Source: Pseudomonas simiae
Lineage (GTDB): Bacteria > Pseudomonadota > Gammaproteobacteria > Pseudomonadales > Pseudomonadaceae
NCBI RefSeq assembly: GCF_900111895.1
Contig: NZ_FOKB01000016.1
Span: forward strand, 1-64,000
Direction of reading: 5' to 3'
Length of the DNA: 64,000 bases
Below, in pieces: positions 61,637-64,000 of this stretch (its first letter is position 1; each line of letters begins with the position of its first letter). A program made the translations under genes and the position numbers. The notes below the pieces were generated by a model. It was given only the letters and a program-made list of their open reading frames with translations, did not search any database and had not been told where the DNA came from.

Positions 61637-62510
61637 TCAAGGAAAAATGCGCGCCCACGCCGGCGCGCACGCCCTCCGCCACGGCCAGCGCGACCGAACC
61701 GGCGGCGAGGGACGCATCGCCGCAGGCGAACACGCCAGGCTGGGACGTCTGGCGCATGTCATTGGTGTGCAGGTAGGGACCGGTTGGGCCGTCCGCCAGC
61801 TCACAGCCCAGTTGCGCGGCCAAAGGGCTGATTCGGGTGCGGGACATCGTGAAGATCCCATCGAGGCTGAACAGCCGCCCATCGTCCAGCTCCAGGTCGG
61901 CGCGCTCGCCACAGATGCGCCGTACCGCGCCGCATTCCACGCTGACCCCGCGTCGATCCAAGTGTGCCTGTTGCTCGGCATCCGGGATGAATACGCCGTT
62001 GGTGAATAAGGTGGTGGTGCCCCAATCCGGCAGCATCAGTGCGTGGTGCATGGCCAAGGCTGAGGTGGCCAAGACGCCTATGTGGCCTTCGTCCAGCTCG
62101 TAGCCGTGGCAGTAAGGGCAATGGAACACGTGCTTGCCCCACCGTGATTCGAGGCCTTCGATGGCGGGCAACTCGTCCACTACCCCGGTGGCGAGGATCA
62201 GGCGCTTGGCGTGAAACGTGCCGTTGCATTCAGTGCCAATGGCGAAGCCTTGCGACTCTCCACTCGCCTGAATCACGCGGTCCTGGACCCAAGTGACCGT
62301 CGGATATGCCATCAATTGGCCGCGCCCCTGCGAAGCGATGGCTTCCGGGGCCTGACCGTCCTGGCCGAGAAAACCGTGGGAGGTCGCCGCAAAGCGGTTG
62401 CGCCGTTGCCCCGCATCGATCACCAACACCTGGCGCCGTGCCCTTGCCAATTGCAGGCCCGCTGACAGGCCGGCATAACTGCCGCCCACGATAATGACGT
62501 CGTACAGCAT
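61626..62510 (-). CDS. Thioredoxin-reductase-like FAD/NAD(P) oxidoreductase
   Basis: 294 residues. FAD motif IIVGGSYAGLSAGLQLARA near the N-terminus, redox-active Cys pair in HCPYCHGYE (about 134), and FAD-binding GVFACGDAS at the C-terminus. It is shorter than true TrxB and the NAD(P) domain is atypical, so it belongs to the TrxR-like group found with Rrf2 or gliotoxin-type disulfide genes. It is divergent from the Rrf2 regulator, which probably controls it. Confidence 0.88.
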   Translation of the reverse strand: MLYDVIIVGGSYAGLSAGLQLARARRQVLVIDAGQRRNRFAATSHGFLGQDGQAPEAIASQGRGQLMAYPTVTWVQDRVIQASGESQGFAIGTECNGTFHAKRLILATGVVDELPAIEGLESRWGKHVFHCPYCHGYELDEGHIGVLATSALAMHHALMLPDWGTTTLFTNGVFIPDAEQQAHLDRRGVSVECGAVRRICGERADLELDDGRLFSLDGIFTMSRTRISPLAAQLGCELADGPTGPYLHTNDMRQTSQPGVFACGDASLAAGSVALAVAEGVRAGVGAHFSLING

Positions 62511-62615
62511 GAAGGTGACCCCCGGTCATGTGCATCCGGTTATCCGAACGCTTTCACGACACACCATAAGTTACATAAAAATACCGCGTCAATAGTCTCG
62601 CAACTTTTTAGGTTA

Positions 62616-62634
62616 CGAACGATACTTTCGTCCG
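62616..62634. promoter_or_regulatory. Candidate operator between flavoprotein and Rrf2 genes
   Basis: CGAACGA-TACTT-TCGTCCG, an imperfect inverted repeat (one mismatch) 20 bases before the Rrf2 start. Confidence 0.35.
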
Positions 62635-62654
62635 AATCAACCTGAGGCCTATTG

Positions 62655-63092
62655 ATGAGAAACGACACCCGACTTTCGCGCATGCTCCACGTGCTGATCC
62701 ATATGGGCCGACATGAGGAGCGCGCCACCTCGGAGACCATCGCGCAGATGCTCGGCACCAACCCGGTGGTGGTGCGGCGCACCCTCGGGCTGCTGAAGGA
62801 AAAGGGCTATGTACGCTCGGAAAAAGGTCACCAGGGTGGCTGGTGCCTGGGTAAACCCTTGAATGAAATCACCTTGCTGGACATTCATAGCGCCCTGGGC
62901 ACGCCGTCGATATTCGCCATCGGCCTGTCCACCGACCACCCGGAGTGCCTGGTCGAACAAGCAGTGAACGCAGCGCTGACGGATGCCTTCGACCAGGCCC
63001 AGGCGCTGTTGCTGGCACGGCTGGGCGACGTGACGCTGGCGCAGTTGGCCGAGGATTTTGACCAGCGTTACCGCATTGCCATGGCGCCTTGA
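62655..63092 (+). CDS. Rrf2-family transcriptional regulator
   Basis: 145 residues. Rrf2 winged helix (LSRMLHVLIHMGRHEERATSETIAQMLGTNPVVVRRTLGLLKEKGYVRSEKGHQGGWCLGKPLNEITLLDIHSAL). The three clustered cysteines that bind Fe-S in IscR/NsrR are not present (only one Cys in the matching loop, HPECLVEQ, plus one in the wing), so it is probably a redox- or thiol-sensing or ligand-binding subtype rather than a cluster sensor. Confidence 0.88.
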   Translation: MRNDTRLSRMLHVLIHMGRHEERATSETIAQMLGTNPVVVRRTLGLLKEKGYVRSEKGHQGGWCLGKPLNEITLLDIHSALGTPSIFAIGLSTDHPECLVEQAVNAALTDAFDQAQALLLARLGDVTLAQLAEDFDQRYRIAMAP

Positions 63093-63096
63093 TCAA

Positions 63097-64000
63097 CTAC
63101 AATCCGCGATTGCGCAACCATTGCAGGAACCCCTTCTTGACCGGCACCACCGGCGCGTCCTGGGTCAAGGCCTGCGCGGCGTGCAGGCGGAAATCCAGCA
63201 GGGTCTTCATGGCCTCGCTGATGTCATGACGCGCATCCAGGCAGGGTTTCAGGTATTCCTTCTCAATGCGATACAAGGTGCAGAACGTCTTGGCCGAGAA
63301 GTCCGCCAGCGCCGCCTGGTCCGACAGGATCCCTGCCTCGCCAATCACCTCGCCCGGCCCCATCCGTCCTGCTTCGACCTTGTGCCCACCCTTGGTCAGC
63401 ATCACCGAGACCACGCCGGACTCGACAATAAACAAATGGTCACTGACCTCCCCCGCCGGCAGGATCATCTCGCCGGCGCGGTAGGCGTTCAGGGTCATGT
63501 TCTGGCTGAATGTGTCTTTCTCTTCCTGGCGCAGGGTGGAGAAAATCGACGAGCGTTCGAGCAATGCGCGCGCCGCGGACATGGCCGGCGGTGTGCTGCT
63601 TTCGGTGGCCGACAGCAATCCCACCCCGGCCGCTTGCAGGTGCCTGAAGGCCAGGTCGTAAAGCTGGTTGCGCACCTCACGCTTGAGGCTCATGGCGGGT
63701 ACAAATCCGCTGATTTCATACTCGACGCCGCCACTGGCCGAGGCCTTGAACGCCACGCTCGGCGCCGGATTGCCCAGCAGCGGCCGACACCCTTGCATCG
63801 CCCGCTCCAGCGCCTCGATCACGGTTTGCGGGCGCGCATGGGGGCTGACCTGCAGGCTGACCGACAGGCCGAACATGTCCGCCGGGCGCGAGAAGTTGAT
63901 GATCTTGGCCTTGGCCGCCAGGGAGTTGGGGATTACCGCCAGACTGCCCTGAGAGGTTTGCAGGCGCGTGGCGCGCCAGTCGATGTCAGTCACTCGGCCT
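63097..64000 (-). CDS. MscS-type mechanosensitive channel with cyclic-nucleotide-binding domain (N-terminus outside window)
   Basis: The frame runs to the right edge, so the pore helices lie outside. The visible ~300 residues begin in the MscS beta domain (GRVTDIDWRATRLQTSQGSLAVIPN, SLAAKAKIINFS) followed by the alpha/beta vestibule, then a cNMP-binding fold from about residue 150 (LLERSSIFSTLRQEEKDTFSQNMTLNAYRAGEMILPAGEVSDHLFIVESGVVSVML and GPGEVIGEAGILSDQAALADFSAKTFCTLYRI). The phosphate cassette E-A-G-I-L replaces a typical FGE-hAAL-x-x-x-x-R pattern, so nucleotide binding is uncertain. Channel gated by tension and possibly modulated by a nucleotide. Confidence 0.87.
   Translation of the reverse strand, partial: GRVTDIDWRATRLQTSQGSLAVIPNSLAAKAKIINFSRPADMFGLSVSLQVSPHARPQTVIEALERAMQGCRPLLGNPAPSVAFKASASGGVEYEISGFVPAMSLKREVRNQLYDLAFRHLQAAGVGLLSATESSTPPAMSAARALLERSSIFSTLRQEEKDTFSQNMTLNAYRAGEMILPAGEVSDHLFIVESGVVSVMLTKGGHKVEAGRMGPGEVIGEAGILSDQAALADFSAKTFCTLYRIEKEYLKPCLDARHDISEAMKTLLDFRLHAAQALTQDAPVVPVKKGFLQWLRNRGL

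Overview
The window is GC-rich and densely coded. It looks like a chromosome segment of a fluorescent-group Pseudomonas that can respire nitrate. The reasons are the gene order narK1-narK2-narGHJI-PPIase-moaA beside divergent narXL, ANR/FNR-type boxes (TTGAT-N4-ATCAA) in front of many operons, REP-like GAGCGAGCTTGC palindromes, an OprD-family porin and a FecIR/TonB iron locus. No tRNA, rRNA, CRISPR array, prophage or intact insertion sequence was seen. No nirS/nirK, nor or nos genes are present, so the window supports nitrate-to-nitrite respiration plus nitrosative-stress genes rather than full denitrification.

Layout. 1-1451: 3' end of an Rhs gene whose tip looks like a pertussis/cholera-type ADP-ribosyltransferase, with a candidate immunity gene. 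1648-10112: housekeeping and stress genes (nudK, SDR, lipoprotein hydrolase, FMN 2-hydroxyacid dehydrogenase with divergent DeoR regulator, DUF72, HhH protein, PfpI, hemerythrin, small proteins). 10276-14865: a chemoreceptor and the class III ribonucleotide reductase locus. There the glycyl-radical C-terminus of NrdD is cut off from the catalytic chain by one in-frame TAG that lies inside a REP-like palindrome and is restarted as a 51-residue ORF. 15041-29063: molybdopterin and nitrate respiration genes and their NarX/NarL sensor pair. 29137-37231: ubiT-ubiV-ubiU (O2-independent ubiquinone synthesis) with moeA and moaB, then pdxH, nnrS, a CopD-like membrane protein and an OprD porin. 37427-39658: a DUF2946 protein and the copper-delivery pair SCO/PCu(A)C.

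40731-49200 looks like a low-oxygen survival island. It holds three tandem-domain universal stress proteins, an FNR-type regulator with all four cluster cysteines but an altered recognition helix, a GNAT acetyltransferase, a PAS-GGDEF protein, an MgtC/DUF4010 membrane protein and a zinc alcohol dehydrogenase, with an FNR-like box in almost every intergenic region. 49415-54792: chromate transporter, a lipoprotein, a hybrid histidine kinase with divergent LuxR-type regulator, and two acetyltransferases. 55045-60022: FecI sigma factor, FecR, STN-type TonB receptor and an AraC regulator. 60650-64000: LysE exporter, a probable gene remnant, TetR, a thioredoxin-reductase-like flavoprotein with divergent Rrf2 regulator, and the C-terminal part of an MscS channel with a cyclic-nucleotide-binding domain.

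Together the central 35 kb supplies what anaerobic growth on nitrate needs: transport, the reductase, its molybdenum cofactor, a quinone made without oxygen, dNTPs made without oxygen, and the ANR and NarXL control sites.
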